Assembly: GCF_000004075.3 (NCBI RefSeq)
Contig: NC_026660.2
Location: forward strand, 1,674,001 to 1,738,000
Source: Cucumis sativus
Taxonomy: Eukaryota > Streptophyta > Magnoliopsida > Cucurbitales > Cucurbitaceae
DNA length: 64,000 nucleotides
Reading direction: 5' to 3'
Positions within the stretch are counted from its first letter, which is position 1, and the number at the start of each line of letters is the position of its first letter. Both the position numbers and the translations under genes were made by a program. A model generated the notes under the pieces. That model was not told the origin of the DNA. It saw only the letters and a program-made list of their open reading frames with translations, and did not search any database. Positions 11,101 to 22,857 of the stretch are shown here, piece after piece.

Positions 11101-13833
11101 TGAATTTTAAGGGTTGGGTTGAAGATCCTATTTGAGGGTTATCAATTTGACAAACCAAAAAATTTGGGTTAGTGCAAAAAGAACCAAAGCCATTTACACC
11201 TCATTTTCGTTCAATCTTCGATTAGTCACACTTTCCAACAAGCATATGATTCCCATTAATCTGAATTACATTACAGCTCTCTAAACCCCTTAGGGAGTTG
11301 TGAACTCCTAGGGGCATACATTGTTAGGAGCACAACTCCCTTGGTCCCCACAGTGTTAAAAGTTGATAAAGTATAAAATTGATATTTTTTAGTGGTGGGA
11401 CTATCAAACTCCTTGGTTCAAACAAGGAGTGGAGTTCACAACTCCCTACTTTCCTACTCCTACTTCCATTCTCCTCGGGCCAAACACACCCTAACTATAT
11501 GACTATAACAACATTTTTTAAGAATTGCTATTTTGAACCAGGAGTGGAGTTCACAACTCCCTACTTTCCTACTCCTACTTCCATTCTCCTTGGGCCAAAC
11601 ACACCCTAAGTATATGACTATAACAACATTTTTAAAGAATTGCAATTATAGTAAAATATATTAGTGATAGACTCTATTGCTAGTAGACTCCTATTAGCCA
11701 TATGATCTAATCATCGCTAAACTTTAAGATTTGCATCTAAATTATGCTGTATTTGCATATTATTTTGTATTGTGCTATATGGGTTAATTCTTTGAGCTTC
11801 ATTGCTATATTTGCAATTGGTCCATTCTTCCAAAACCAAATACAAATAGCATATGCATATTCAAGAGGGAAGGTAGACATTTTGTGGAGTGATCGGGGGG
11901 GCTTGGGTTAGCAATAGCATATTCAAGAGGGAGGTTCCTAGTGCCTTTATACTTGGTTTATTTAGTAGTTTTTCCTTTATATTTCAATACATTCCAGATC
12001 TTAATTCTAGTTAGGTAGTATTCAAAACTTTCATTGAGTATAAAAAAAAGAGGAAAAATTACAACATCCAAAAGACTAAGTTCACCAAATGTTGTGCACT
12101 AACAAAAGGAGCTCCACTAAAAAGACAATATGACCCAAAGAATAGTTACAAACAAGCTTTCGTCACCTTTGACACTCTACCAGTCGAGCCTTAGAACCCT
12201 TTCTTGGATATTTGTTTTAGTGTGTTCTGGTGTGTCAGCCGGATCCACATTTTTTTCCAACAACGTAATATCTTGAAATGGTATAGGTTTATTGTTAAGC
12301 ATTTAGGATGGATTAGGAATTAAGAGGCAAGTGATTGAGCAGGTTGAACTTCAATACTTTTTCGGGCGAATTTCATTACTTGTTTCTGAATTTTTATATG
12401 CTCCAATCTCTCAAATTTCTCTAACTGCGTCATTTCATTCAAACTGTAGGAAATGAGTGTAAAACCAATCTTAAGAGTAGGGACTAAAACTTTCTAATAT
12501 TACAAGTACAGTAGAGCAATACAACATTTACTTTGAGCATATGACGTCACATATACTCTAACCTAAGTTTTTAAGCCAAACTATTTGAAAACAGTAGTGA
12601 GTACAGTTTTTGGTGCAGTTTTGGCCATTAATTTATTGACATTATTCAGTTGATCTCAACTATCAATATCTATAAAATTGTTTTCTTTTAACATTTTTCC
12701 TGTCCTATCTTCAGATACTCGTTCGGTGGGAAGCCAATTTTAGCAAGATCAGAGGACGGAGAAGCTGGAAAGTGCAAGGCATGTGGTGGATCAAGGCAGT
12801 TTGAAATGCAGCTTATGCCTCCACTGCTATATTTTCTTCAGGAAGCAGCTGATGAAAGTCAAAAACAGTTGCTGGAGACCTGGAACTGGATGACGCTTTT
12901 GGTACATACTTGTTCTGAAGTGAGTTCTCTTTTCCCTTTTGCATGTCTAATATAGGCTGAAAAAAGGTGTTTTACGTATTTAGAAAATCATTCCAAGTAT
13001 TCTTAGCCCCTTTTGTACGACTTTTGAGATGGTAGAGGAGTAATACTAATATCTTTCTTTAGTGATGCATTTATCCTCGTTCACACACAACACACAACAC
13101 ACAACACACACCCAATACTAAAAAGTATGGGTGAACACTAAAACGACCAAACAGAAATAATTGACAAAATTTAACTGAAAATATGGTTTTTACCAAAAGG
13201 TTGGTTCGGGTTAAAATTATAAGAAAACCAATTGTTTTGGTTCAGTTCGGTTTTGGAAACTGAACTGAATTGTTTATATCATATATAAAATCGAAAATGG
13301 AACTAAACCAAACCATTTATATTTTATATTATATATATTCGATTCAGTTCGGACAAAACAAATGGTTCAGTTCGTCATATTTCTTGAAAATTTTTAGTCA
13401 GTTTGGTTTGCTACTAAACCAAACCAAACCTAACGTGAAAAACCCTGCTACAAATTGAAAACTTGCTTGGTCTTAGACATATTTGATCAACACCTCCAAT
13501 ATATATGATAGTTTGTTCCTACCAATTCCAATAACTCAATAGATGAGACACCAATTAGCATCTCAAAGGTCGTTGATTTGAACTCTCACCTTCACATGTT
13601 ATTTTTGGTCGTCTATTGTTACTGATTTGTTCTAGTTGTGTACTGATATTGTTTCACTATTTAATTACATTCACTTTCATTTTGTTTTTTCTTTTTGTTA
13701 GAGCTGTTCGCAATCTTCTGAGAAGTCAGATGATGGGAACTGGATCATTACAGAAGAATCCACGATAGTGCAACTCGAGAAGCCCTTCAATAGCTCCCCA
13801 GAACTAGTTGGCTTCTTCTCCCTCACCCCATGA
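8185..13833 (+). CDS. PDCD2-like (TSR4-type) protein
   Basis: Member of the programmed cell death 2/TSR4 family, whose yeast and animal members act as chaperones of the small-subunit protein uS5 in ribosome biogenesis; the plant role is inferred. Seven exons join in frame: 8185-8277, 8370-8447, 8567-8664, 8763-9049, 9888-10119, 12715-12919 and 13702-13833, for 374 residues. The N-terminal half has zinc-ribbon cysteines C45/C48 and C79/C84 (GCLTPECG). An acidic linker lies around residues 120-235. The C-terminal PDCD2_C domain starts with RYSFGGKP (263) and carries C283xxC286G, then LMPPLLYFL. The ATG at 8185 opens with [13 protein letters not shown], as in family members. Intron 5 (10120-12714) is about 2.6 kb and filled with repeats. 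The 5' UTR, from about 7360, is pyrimidine-rich and may contain an intron. Junctions are inferred from splice consensus and unbroken frame. Confidence 0.93.
10213..10447. mobile_element. MITE-like element, 235 bp, in PDCD2-like intron 5
   Basis: Perfect 10-bp terminal inverted repeats, GGGTGTTTGG at 10213 and CCAAACACCC ending at 10447, enclose AT-rich non-coding DNA. The ends resemble hAT-type MITEs common in plants. I could not define a target-site duplication, so the exact borders are uncertain. Confidence 0.55.
11426..11655. repeat. 115-bp tandem duplication in PDCD2-like intron 5
   Basis: Two near-identical copies begin GGAGTGGAGTTCACAACTCC at 11426 and 11541. Both run through CCAAACACACCCTAA and ACTATAACAACATTTTT. 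The GCCAAACACACCCTAA word also looks like a MITE end, so the block may be a duplicated MITE terminus. Confidence 0.85.
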
Positions 13834-15117
13834 TTGATTTCGGGACCGAGACATTGGATAAAGCATTCACATTAAATTTTATCTCACTGTATATCTCAAG
13901 GAAAAAATTTTGTGGTTTGTAATTTAATGTATGTTTAGTTGTCTCATAATCCACGTTGATTTGGTTGAATGATCGATTGATTGTGTTCATAGTGAGAATC
14001 TTATAATGCTATAATGCATGCTTCACGAATATGACACTTGAAACCATTTACGTGAAAATGGCATTGGTCCAAAATGACAAACGTCTTACTCTTTAAAGAA
14101 TTGTCAATCGACTTTCTTTTGATATTGTATCATCAATACTTACAATAAAAAAATTGTATTTGTTTTTATTTTTCTTTCATTTATTAATGTTTTTATTTTT
14201 CTTTCATTTTTAATATTTTTCTTTCATTTATTATTTTTTTTTTCAAACTATAGAAGAGAACTAACTATTTGGCACAAATAGAATGAAGAAAAGAAGATTA
14301 ATTTGTTTGAAAAAGAGAATAAATAAGAGAATTAATTTGGAGAGAATAATAAATAAATGAAGAAAGTGAAAAATAAATAAGGAAAGAGAAGAAGGAGAAG
14401 GGTTATATAGAAAAATAGAAAGATTATATTGGAAAATAAAAAGATTAAGTGCAAAAAGTTGTGTAGTAAATGGGAAAAGAGAAGGAATAGGGGGATTATG
14501 GGTAATACTCCTTTCCTTTCCCTAAACACCCCCTTAATATCAATATTTATCATCAGTTCAAAATGCAATAATAAATATTATATCAAAATATGTGTATCTA
14601 CAATTTATGGACATTCATTGAAAAACATCAAAAGTTTAAGGGTTGTATATTATTGGTACCATTAAAAATTCAATTCAAAATTGTCATTAGTATATTAGTA
14701 CTCTATCAACACTCATTCTAGATTCATTTCAAGTAACAAGTGTATCAACAATGAAAAAACAATACATCGATTGCATTCATTCCAAATTGAATTTCGAACA
14801 TAACATTTGCTACGTGCAACTATATATTTGGTAAATTGCACATCGACATCAATTCAAGATTAATTCCAAGTGCATAAGCAGCAAAAAGAAAGAAAGAAAA
14901 ATACGTTGTTAATGACAATTGTTTGAGCGAAGAATTGCGAGTTTTTCCCTTTGCGACAAATACAATTAAACGATCAACCTATAATGAGGACATTTTTTTA
15001 ATGGTTAAACTAACAAATTGGTAAAATACATGCAGGGATTTGGCACCCATTGAAGCATCACAGTTGGATAACTATACAAACAAATATACATATAAATGAT
15101 GTTGAAAAACTTGCCTC
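13834..15117. other. Intergenic region between convergent genes
   Basis: This stretch lies between the 3' ends of the PDCD2-like gene (+) and the alpha/beta hydrolase (-). It is AT-rich, with an A/G-biased stretch at 14270-14480 that ends in CCCTAAACACCCCC (near 14520). That ending is like the MITE ends elsewhere in the window and suggests a decayed MITE. No gene seen. Confidence 0.55.
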
Positions 15118-16873
15118 TTACAAAGCAGGAAGTTGAGCCAGCCATGGAAGGAGTTTCTCATGCACTAATTCAGGTCTATCATCATGGGGACAGTGTCCAA
15201 CTCCTTTCAATACAAAAAGACTGACATTTGAAACTTCCATACTTAACTTCTTGAAGTACTTTCCAACAGGGCCATCAAGTGGCGTGAATGGATCTTCATC
15301 TCCCCACAAAATCAGAACAGGCACAGAAATTTTTGGCATTAGTTCCACCGGGCTTGGTCCTGGTGGTCCTGTAACGATTGAAACGAAAGCATCAAGCGCC
15401 CCTTCGTCATTTGCTGGTTCCACAATTATCTATATTTATCAATTCAAACATGGTTAGAATACATCATTAATCCGAGTAAGAAGAGAGGTGAGTGGGAAGA
15501 AAGAGCTCCTACGTCTATCAGATCTTCATCCACACTTTCCTTGTTTCCATATACGGATGACAAAATGTTCCTCAAGCTATCTCTGCGCAGAAATATTATA
15601 CTTCCTCTAATTTTAATCTCCATTTAACTTTTCCCACATGAAAACAAAAGCTGAATAAAAGTATACCGAATACAAAATACCGAATACAAGTAAACCAAAT
15701 ACAAAATACCTCTTTTTCACACGTTCGAACAGTGCTGAAGCAATTATTCGTTGGTTCAATAAGAAATCGAACAGCCAAAGCAATGGTAATAACAGTTTGA
15801 TCCTCCAATCGTCGACAATTGCTTTATTGTTCATACCACCAGCACAGTTTAAGAGAACAAGTCCTCGAACTAGATTTCTACTGGAATCTGGTTTTTCGGT
15901 AAATATAAGAACACTTCGCAAAATCAAGAGTGCTCTGTAAGAATCTATGTCTGCAAATTTTGGTTTGACGCACCTGAAGCGGCAATCACGCAAGCAAGGC
16001 TTCCCACGGAGTTACCCACTAGCACGGTTGGCTTCTTAATGACTTGATCCACAAAATCTAATATCAACTGTCAGCAATGAGAAAGGAATCACATTAACGA
16101 TTCCCCATTGATTAATAATGGAAGACATTTATAAGATTAAATACAAAATAGAACCTTCCATCTGAACATACCTCTGCCCACGTTTCCATGGTATATGCAA
16201 AGCCAGCAGGCTTATCGGAAGCACCAAAGCCAAGGAGATCGATGGCATAGACAGTTGAATATTGAGACAATGTGCTAATATTCCTGAAGACATCTCCAAA
16301 TAAAATATCAGGACTCGCTGACATGCATGACATGAACAAAAAATCTCTTAATAAAGGCATGTTGATTGTTTGATGTATGACCCAGTCAATCGCTGGAACT
16401 TCTGTGAATCAGTTGGTTTAATGACAGTCCATAACACCTAACGAATGCGTTGTATTCAAATTACAAGAACTTATTGCCTATTGGATTTTGGAGACTATAA
16501 CTTTAAATGTTAAAATGTCAATAAAGTGGAGAGAAAGACCAAACCTGCGCCAATGGGGGATAGAAGCTCCAAATCCATGAACTAAAAGGACGACAGGACT
16601 TGACCTTGATTGTGGTTGCTGTTGAAGTTGATAGTCGGAAACAAAATAGTTTATGGAGTACTGATTCCATTGCCACTTGTTGGATCTCTCCCGTATTTCT
16701 TGCACCTCCAGAGCAGGCCCAATGCACACAGATGCCGCTGAGGATGTTGCAGTAATCACAGCTGCTTTTGTAGATGGATTTTTGCTGAGACCAACAAACC
16801 GTCCTGCCCAGTTCCTGGATCTGATCAAACAGTTCCGATTTCTCTGAAATGTTTGTTGCAAATTCACATGCAC
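15118..16873 (-). CDS. Chloroplast-type alpha/beta hydrolase (chlorophyll dephytylase/pheophytinase-like group); first exon uncertain
   Basis: Serine hydrolase of the alpha/beta fold. Six exons join in frame: 16873-16545, 16283-16172, 16067-15974, 15887-15710, 15582-15513 and 15429-15118, giving 364 residues to the TAA at 15118. Counting from the first visible codon, the oxyanion-type HGFG is at 99-102. The nucleophile elbow GNSVGS is at 165-170 (Ser167). The acid is in LWGDEDP (Asp305 or Asp307), and His340 is in GVGHCP. The lid region contains LNCAGGMNNK. The basic, Ser-rich first 60 residues look like a plastid transit peptide. The frame is open upstream of 16873 without an ATG, and a TTGCAG acceptor precedes it, so a small first exon exists. 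A candidate at 17300-17280 (MRLNLHK, then GTAGGC) fits in phase but is weak. Substrate is unproven; plant relatives include chlorophyll-dephytylating enzymes. Confidence 0.85.
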
Positions 16874-17518
16874 CTGCAACCAATGAAGCCTGAATGTGGT
16901 CCCGTTACTCTCATCCCCACTTTTACCAATAAAATTTCCCTACTGCTCGCTACTTGTTAATTGTTAGTTTATCTGTTCATTTATTGTTACCATTTAAAGG
17001 GCAATGGATGTTAAAAGAGTCATAGTATGAGTTAATAATTAAATAAACTTATTTAGAACAGGTAAAGATTTTTACCCGGTCCTTCAAAAGGAAAAAAAAT
17101 TGAAACTCTGCTGTCAGTAAAATAACCTTTTGCCAATTTTTAAGTTTGGCCAGAAATTTACAAAGTTGGATACTATCTAGGATGTTTTGGTCCTTTTGGA
17201 GAACTCTCTTGAGAAGAACTAAAGCTCCAAACTTAAAAAGTTAAACTAGGAACTCTCTAGTGTGTGAATAGGTGCCTACTTTGTGCAAATTGAGCCTCAT
17301 GATGACCGATTTTGTGGCTCCTCCTTCGTTCAAGATTTCATGCAAGGTAAAGTTGTACAATTTAAAGATTGACTTAGATGGGATAGATGGTCATAACAAT
17401 TTTTGTGAATATATTAACCCCTAACCTAAATGTTACAGCAAATGACAGTCTTGTGACAGTTGTGTCATTATGTAAGCCCAAATTACATCCTCTTGTTCCT
17501 TCATCAATGTTCCTTTTT

Positions 17519-17852
17519 ATTATTTTTCTTCCTTTTAAAAAAGAAACATTTATTGATAAAATGAAATACGGGGAGACTCTAACTAACAATAGGTGATTAC
17601 AACAAAAAATTTCAACAGGAAACTAAATAAGAAAGATTTTAACTCTTAAAAGGGTGATTAGTTTTGCACCAGAACGTAGTAGATGGAACCAAATCCATTA
17701 AACTATCAAAACAAGTCAATAAAGAGATGCTTATTACACTCACCCCATAAAGTCCAGAAAAAAGCATGCAATATGGCCACCAAACCATCTTCTTTGTACC
17801 ATAAAACGGATGACTCACCAAAAGAGAAGCCAAAATGTCAAGAATATTGTAT
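17519..17852 (-). mobile_element. LINE 3' fragment
   Basis: On the minus strand the frame reads AFFWTLWGECNKHLFIDLF then stop (about 17763-17705). This is the typical C-terminal end of plant L1-type LINE ORF2. A 3' tail follows in which TCAATAAATGTTTC leads into an A-rich end at 17519-17550. Only the last few hundred bases of the element remain. Confidence 0.7.
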
Positions 17853-18750
17853 TTTTTTAAAATGAGAAACACGACATTCATTGAAAAAGAATGAAAGAAT
17901 ACACGGGCATACAAAAACCCAAATCCACGAAAAGGAGGAATCCCGTTACAAGGCACTCCAACTATAAATAAGCATGCTCACAAAATAATTATAAAAAGTC
18001 TTCGAAATCGAAGCCCAATGAGAAACATGAAGGTAACAAGATACGTTAAGCCTTCACTCCCCTTCTCAACGCCCCTAAACACCCTACTATTCCTCTCGTC
18101 CCAAAGCACTCATAGAATGGCACAGACGCTAGCACACTAGAAAAAGTGGTTTTTCTCCCCACAGGAGATGTCAACAATATTGTTAGGGCAACCAATCAAG
18201 ATTCAAAAGCATCCAAAATAATATGCTAGAAGCAAGAGGCAAAAGAACAATGCATAAATGGATGACCAGGGGACTTAGAATGGCTTTGACACAGAACACA
18301 CTAAGATGGAGAGATAAACATATAAGGCATACAATATTGAAGACTATCAACACTATTGACGACATCCAAGCTACGCTCTCATGAGAAAAATTTTATTTCT
18401 TAGGATAATGATCCATCCACATAAAAGAATATAGATCCTTTGCAGGAGATCCACAATGTCCATCAAGTCACTCATAAGAGATTTCACAGAAAAAGATGAG
18501 GATCCTCCATGAATCAAGAGAAGCACGAGATGTAACAAAGAACAACAACTAAGAAAGGGAAGCTCAGAGCTGAAGTTTCAAGGTCATTAAGATTGCACAC
18601 TTTCAAAGACATAAATCCCACGCTTTTGTATTTACAATCCAACATCACCCACCTTAATATCAAGATAACAAGCAAGACGAAGCAACCTGAGGAACATCGT
18701 TGAGAGCACATCGCAATTAAGCCAAGTCAATATGCCTTTGGCTCTTGATA
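17853..18750 (-). mobile_element. LINE 3' fragment with zinc-finger (zf-RVT) remnant
   Basis: A second minus-strand LINE end. Around 18320-18200 the translation gives CVLCQSHSKSPGHPFMHCSF, a CxxC...HxxxxHC pattern of the zf-RVT domain at the ORF2 C-terminus. ERNSRVFRGVE, the usual terminal motif of these elements, comes later, at about 18095-18065. The 3' tail with the TCAATGAATG...TTTCTCATTTTAAAA motif is at 17895-17853. Stops and frameshifts make it a dead copy. It sits head-to-tail with the preceding fragment. Confidence 0.75.
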
Positions 18751-18905
18751 AAGCATCTTCTGAATTGACAACCTCTATTCTGGTGGTATTCTTGTCTTAT
18801 AAAGTGAACCTGATTATAAAGTTCATGAGGCTATTCAAGGCCATTTTATTGTATCTGTACATTTATCTTTGGTTGATGGTTTTCTCTTCGACTTAAATCG
18901 GTTTT

Positions 18906-18945
18906 CTTTTTTTTTGAAACGGAGACAAGCTTCTTTATTAATGTA
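18906..18945 (-). mobile_element. Isolated LINE-type 3' tail
   Basis: An oligo-T run followed by GAAACGGAGACAAGCTTC and TTTATTAATG. Read on the minus strand this is the same 3'-terminal motif as the neighbouring LINE copies. Little element body can be recognised to its right before the opposite-strand LINE begins at about 19030. Confidence 0.5.
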
Positions 18946-19029
18946 AATCTCAAAGTACAAGAGAATTATACAATGAAGACTTACATCGGTTTATGGACCC
19001 TCTGACAATGTTCTCAAAATAGATTATCG

Positions 19030-20770
19030 GAAAGAGCTTAGTGATTGAGTTGGTTTGGATCAGAATATATTATTGGAAAGAGCTTAACGATTGGGTTGGA
19101 GGTTGGGGGAGACAGATGGGTAATCGCAGATGACTTTAATGTGGATCAATGGACTTTACAAAAATCTCACAATCATTTTGTCTCTTCAAGTATACAGCTT
19201 TCAATCAACAGATTGCAAACTATGAATTACATGATATTCCTCTCAATAATGGCCGTTTTACTTGGTCTACTTCTAGCCTTACTAAATATCTATCTTTATC
19301 AGATAGATTCTTGCTTACTGATGCATGCATTGCCAAGTATGGTTCAATGATCTCAAAGTGGCTCAATAGCATAACATCAAACCATTTTCCTTTGTTTCTG
19401 ACTTTGAGTAACATTGATTGAGGTACTGCCCTATCTGTTTTGAGAATGCTCAACTTACAATTCCTTTTTTTCGGGCTATGGTGGAGGTTTGGTGGAATAA
19501 TCATCCCCATGTTGACATACATAGACACGAACTATTGATGAAAATTAAAGGAACTTCATTTTTCCTTTGCAACTGGAATAGAACTCAATGATTAGAGGCA
19601 TCATCTTTACCTTCTCTTGTATTGGAAAGTTCCACCATTGTTGCCCTTTGGGCTAAATGCATTTGGCAATTCCTTACTGAGCAGGACGTGTTATGGCAGA
19701 AAGTTATCGTTACTAAACATCATTTGACTGATAGAGGCTGGCCCTCCTGCAAACATCATGGTTCACATCTCTCCCCTTGGAGGTATATTTGTCAGAACAT
19801 CGGGCTGACTGATAGTTGTTTTCAACATCATATTGGTGATGGTACTACTACCTTTTCTTGGATTGACCCTTGGCTTAGTTGTGGTATTTTAGCTACTTCG
19901 TTCACTCAAATGTTTCGCCTTGCTCTTTGCCCTACTGAAACGGTGGCAGATGTATGGATTGTTGATTCTGATTCATCGGATCTTCACCTCTGTCGAAACA
20001 TTAATTATTTGAAATTATCTGAATGGGATATTTTATCTGATCATCTCACATCTGTTTGACATTGATCAACTGCTAATGTTTGGATTTGGCCAATGCATCA
20101 CTGCATTTCATCGTTAAATCTCTCGTGGTTGATATTATTGGAACTAATGACCACTTTGGAAGGACCTCTACTAATTATTTGGAAGGCTTACCTGAAGAAA
20201 ATTAAAATTTTCTTACGAGAGCTCAAACTTGGAGCCATAAACACGTATAATAGATTACGGCGTCATATCACATATGCCTTATATGCATCTTTCCCCTTCG
20301 TGGTGCTCCATGTGTTGCTATACCTCTGAAACTCCAGCTCATTTGTTTGCACACTGCTCTTTTGCGTCACATTTTTAGGATATTGTTCTAGAAGCCTTTG
20401 ATTGGTCTTTGGCCTTCCCCAACTCTACCATTGATCTCTAGAAATCTTTGCTTGTTGGGCATCCTTTTGGTGGCACTAGACATTTTATTAGGTTATCTAT
20501 TGTGTGAGGTTTCATTTGGACTCTTTGTGATGAATGTAAAGGTCAGCTCTTTAGAGACACATCCTCTGCTGCTGATAGATTTCGGGACTCAGTTGTTACT
20601 CATGTTTTCAATTGGTGTAATTCTGAATTTCTTTTTACTTCCTATAGGCTATAGTTTATATTTTTTCACTTCCTATTGGAGAGATTTCTTATAATCACCT
20701 ATAGGAGCTGGCCGCTGGGTCTTCCCTTGTTTCATTCATTCAAAGAAATGTTCCTATATATAAAAAAGAA
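19030..20770 (+). mobile_element. Degenerate, internally deleted LINE (endonuclease and ORF2 C-terminus)
   Basis: 19100-19430 encodes pieces of the LINE endonuclease: DDFNVDQW, KSHNHFVSSS in an adjacent frame, LHDIPLNNGRFTWS, and ITSNHFPLFLTL. The reverse transcriptase core is absent. 19620-20060 matches the region after the RT (WHHSSW-type HLSPWRYICQNIG, and FSWIDPWL). 20270-20370 gives the zf-RVT motif (CxxC, then HLFAHCSFASHF). The element ends at a 3' tail, TTTCATTCATTCAAAGAAATG, then TATATATAAAAAA at 20733-20770. Several frame changes and stops show it is inactive. The internal deletion falls near 19430-19620. Confidence 0.8.
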
Positions 20771-20779
20771 CTAAATCAA

Positions 20780-21140
20780 GCATCTTCGGAAGATTAGTTG
20801 ATTTCAGAGTTGGGTGGGGTTCATTTGCATCTTAAACAGGCTCTGAAGTTGGTTATGCGGTTCACCTTTGAGAGTCAAGTAGGGATCTTTTAGCATTTTA
20901 CCATTTTAGGGAGTTATTGGTGAAGAGTTCAAAAATCGGTGTTGTGAAGTCTCAAAATGCATTTAGGAGTTGGGTGGGAGCTCATATGCATCTTAGAGAG
21001 CTTTTAGGAATTGAATGGGGTACACTTCAACTTTTAGAACATACTTCGGAGTCAAATGGTGGTCTTTCGCATTTTTGAGTGTGTCTTGGGAATTGAAGGG
21101 TTCTTTTACATTTTAAGGTACAATTAGGATTTAGTTAGGG
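20780..21140. other. Diverged short tandem repeats
   Basis: Phrases such as GAGTTGGGTGGG...CAT(T/A)TGCATCTTA recur near 20810 and 20970, with GGGAATTGAA(T/G)GGG and CATTTTAGG words between them. This is an old tandem repeat with a unit of about 80-160 bp. No coding potential. Confidence 0.5.
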
Positions 21141-21245
21141 GCTAAATGTACTCAAGAAAGTTCAAAACACAGACAAAAAAAGAAAGAAAGAAAAGGGGAA
21201 TAAGTCTAGTTCATCGCATCAAGAGTAAGCTAACACCTTCACAGT

Positions 21246-21480
21246 TGAAGAAAGAAGTGATGAAAAGTGAACTCACCCGAGCACGTCCAACCGATTCAGG
21301 CGGCGGAGATAAAGTATGTAGGAGTCCGGAACTTGACTGAGAGAGGGGCATGTGAAGTACAAGGGAGGAGGAGGTAGAGGTTGAAGGGGCGTAAGAAGGA
21401 CCGATGGAGGCAATCTGTGAGAGAAAGGAGGAGGGGGAAGCGGAGACGGATCCCAGCGGTGCAGCAAACATTGGAGCGTC
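21246..21480 (-). other. Orphan first-exon-like segment
   Basis: GC-richer than its surroundings. On the minus strand it opens with an ATG at about 21471 (MFAAPLGSVSASPSSFLSQI), a Ser/Pro-rich, plastid-transit-like stretch, and runs to an excellent donor, CTCGG|GTGAGTTC, near 21270. The upstream sequence is CT-rich like a 5' UTR. No following exon was found leftward, where LINE fragments begin. It may be the duplicated first exon of a plastid-protein gene, or chance. No function is assigned. Confidence 0.3.
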
Positions 21481-21599
21481 GAGAGTTGAGAATGAGAGTG
21501 AAATGAAGAAGATGAGAGAGTAATGAGAGAAGCTTAGTAGCAAACCATTGAGTGGGTCCGAATCGGTTTCTACGTGACTGAAAAACATACACGTAGGAC

Positions 21600-22857
21600 C
21601 TTAGTTAAGTGCCATTTCAAGCATCTCAAGTAGAGGTTCAATTTTTAGTTAAGTGCACAAATTCTTCTAAAATTCAGATTGAAGTTTATATCGAGAAGGT
21701 AAATCAAAATTTTGATTTAAATTCAAGTTTTGATTAGTTGATATTTAAAAAATGTATCAAATATACACGAAAGTCAATTTTATGTACCAAATTTATAGTT
21801 TGATTTAATTGACACGGTCAAACATTATTTTTTTGAATATTCATCCACTCATATAAGACATTTATTGAATAAATTCTTTTGAATCAATCACAAATTGTCA
21901 CGTAAACAGTAAATTAACAATCTCGATGATGATGCCAAGTGCAATCATCATGTTCGTTGAATCAAATAGAATTAACTTGATCCAACTCAATATTATTATT
22001 TGCATTAAAGTCCAATTGAATCCAAAAGTAGACTTAACTTAGCCCAAAAATTAAATAAGACTCAAATCCACGTGGTTGGATCTAAAGGTTCAAGTCATGC
22101 AACCAACCAAGCCCAAACCCAAAAAGTCCATCTACAACTTTATAAATAGATGAGTTCACTTCAATTGGAAGTAAAACAATTTGTAATTTGCACTCCAAAG
22201 GAGAGAATTCTCTCAACAATCAAAAGACTCAAATCGACTTAAAAAACATAATGATTCAACGTAACATTCAGGTAAATTTTGTAAATCGCATACGCATTCA
22301 ATATAATTGTAAATTGTGTACACATTCAACCAAGAGAGAATTAGATTTGGAGAAGGATTAGAAATCGAACCACATCTGCAACAAATCTATATTAACACAG
22401 GTCTAACTCCACAAAACACATTTTTCCAATAACCACATTTCTCCAAAAACCTGGCGAATACTACCAAGAAAATATTCTTCTTTTTCCCCAAAGTTCAGAA
22501 AGAAGTAATCAATATAGCGAGCATGTTTGGGAATGTCTATCTGATACATTTTCTAAAGTTATCTGGATACTGCATGTTTGAAACTCAAGGATACAGTAAT
22601 ACAATCTATAGAATAGTTCTTATCTATCGTCAGTACACTAGGACATATATACTAAAGATAGACTTGAACGTTATTAACAGCCAAAGAATCAAATACTTTA
22701 CAAGCAGACACTTCATCCATAAAATATTACAACCCTCCTGGGCATGGTGTTAGTGCAGAGTTATCCGTGTAGAACTTTACATCTTTTACTTTTTCCTTGT
22801 TCCAGAGACCAAATGAGCAAAAATTCTCTATTTGTGTCTTAAAAAAGAATGTCTAGA
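21600..22857. other. Intergenic region downstream of CDP1
   Basis: AT-rich. 21900-22260 has a high density of CAAATCCA/CCAACCAAGCCC words but no gene. 22500-22850 should contain the CDP1 3' UTR. Nothing else could be supported. Confidence 0.5.

Noticed and set aside
14332..14665. Paired open frames on both strands near 14.4 kb
   Set aside because: Purine-biased, low-complexity AT-rich DNA gives chance open frames; a MITE-like end nearby explains it better.
16518..16883. Second open frame overlapping the hydrolase first exon
   Set aside because: It lacks HGFG and other hydrolase motifs. The adjacent frame carries them and splices correctly.
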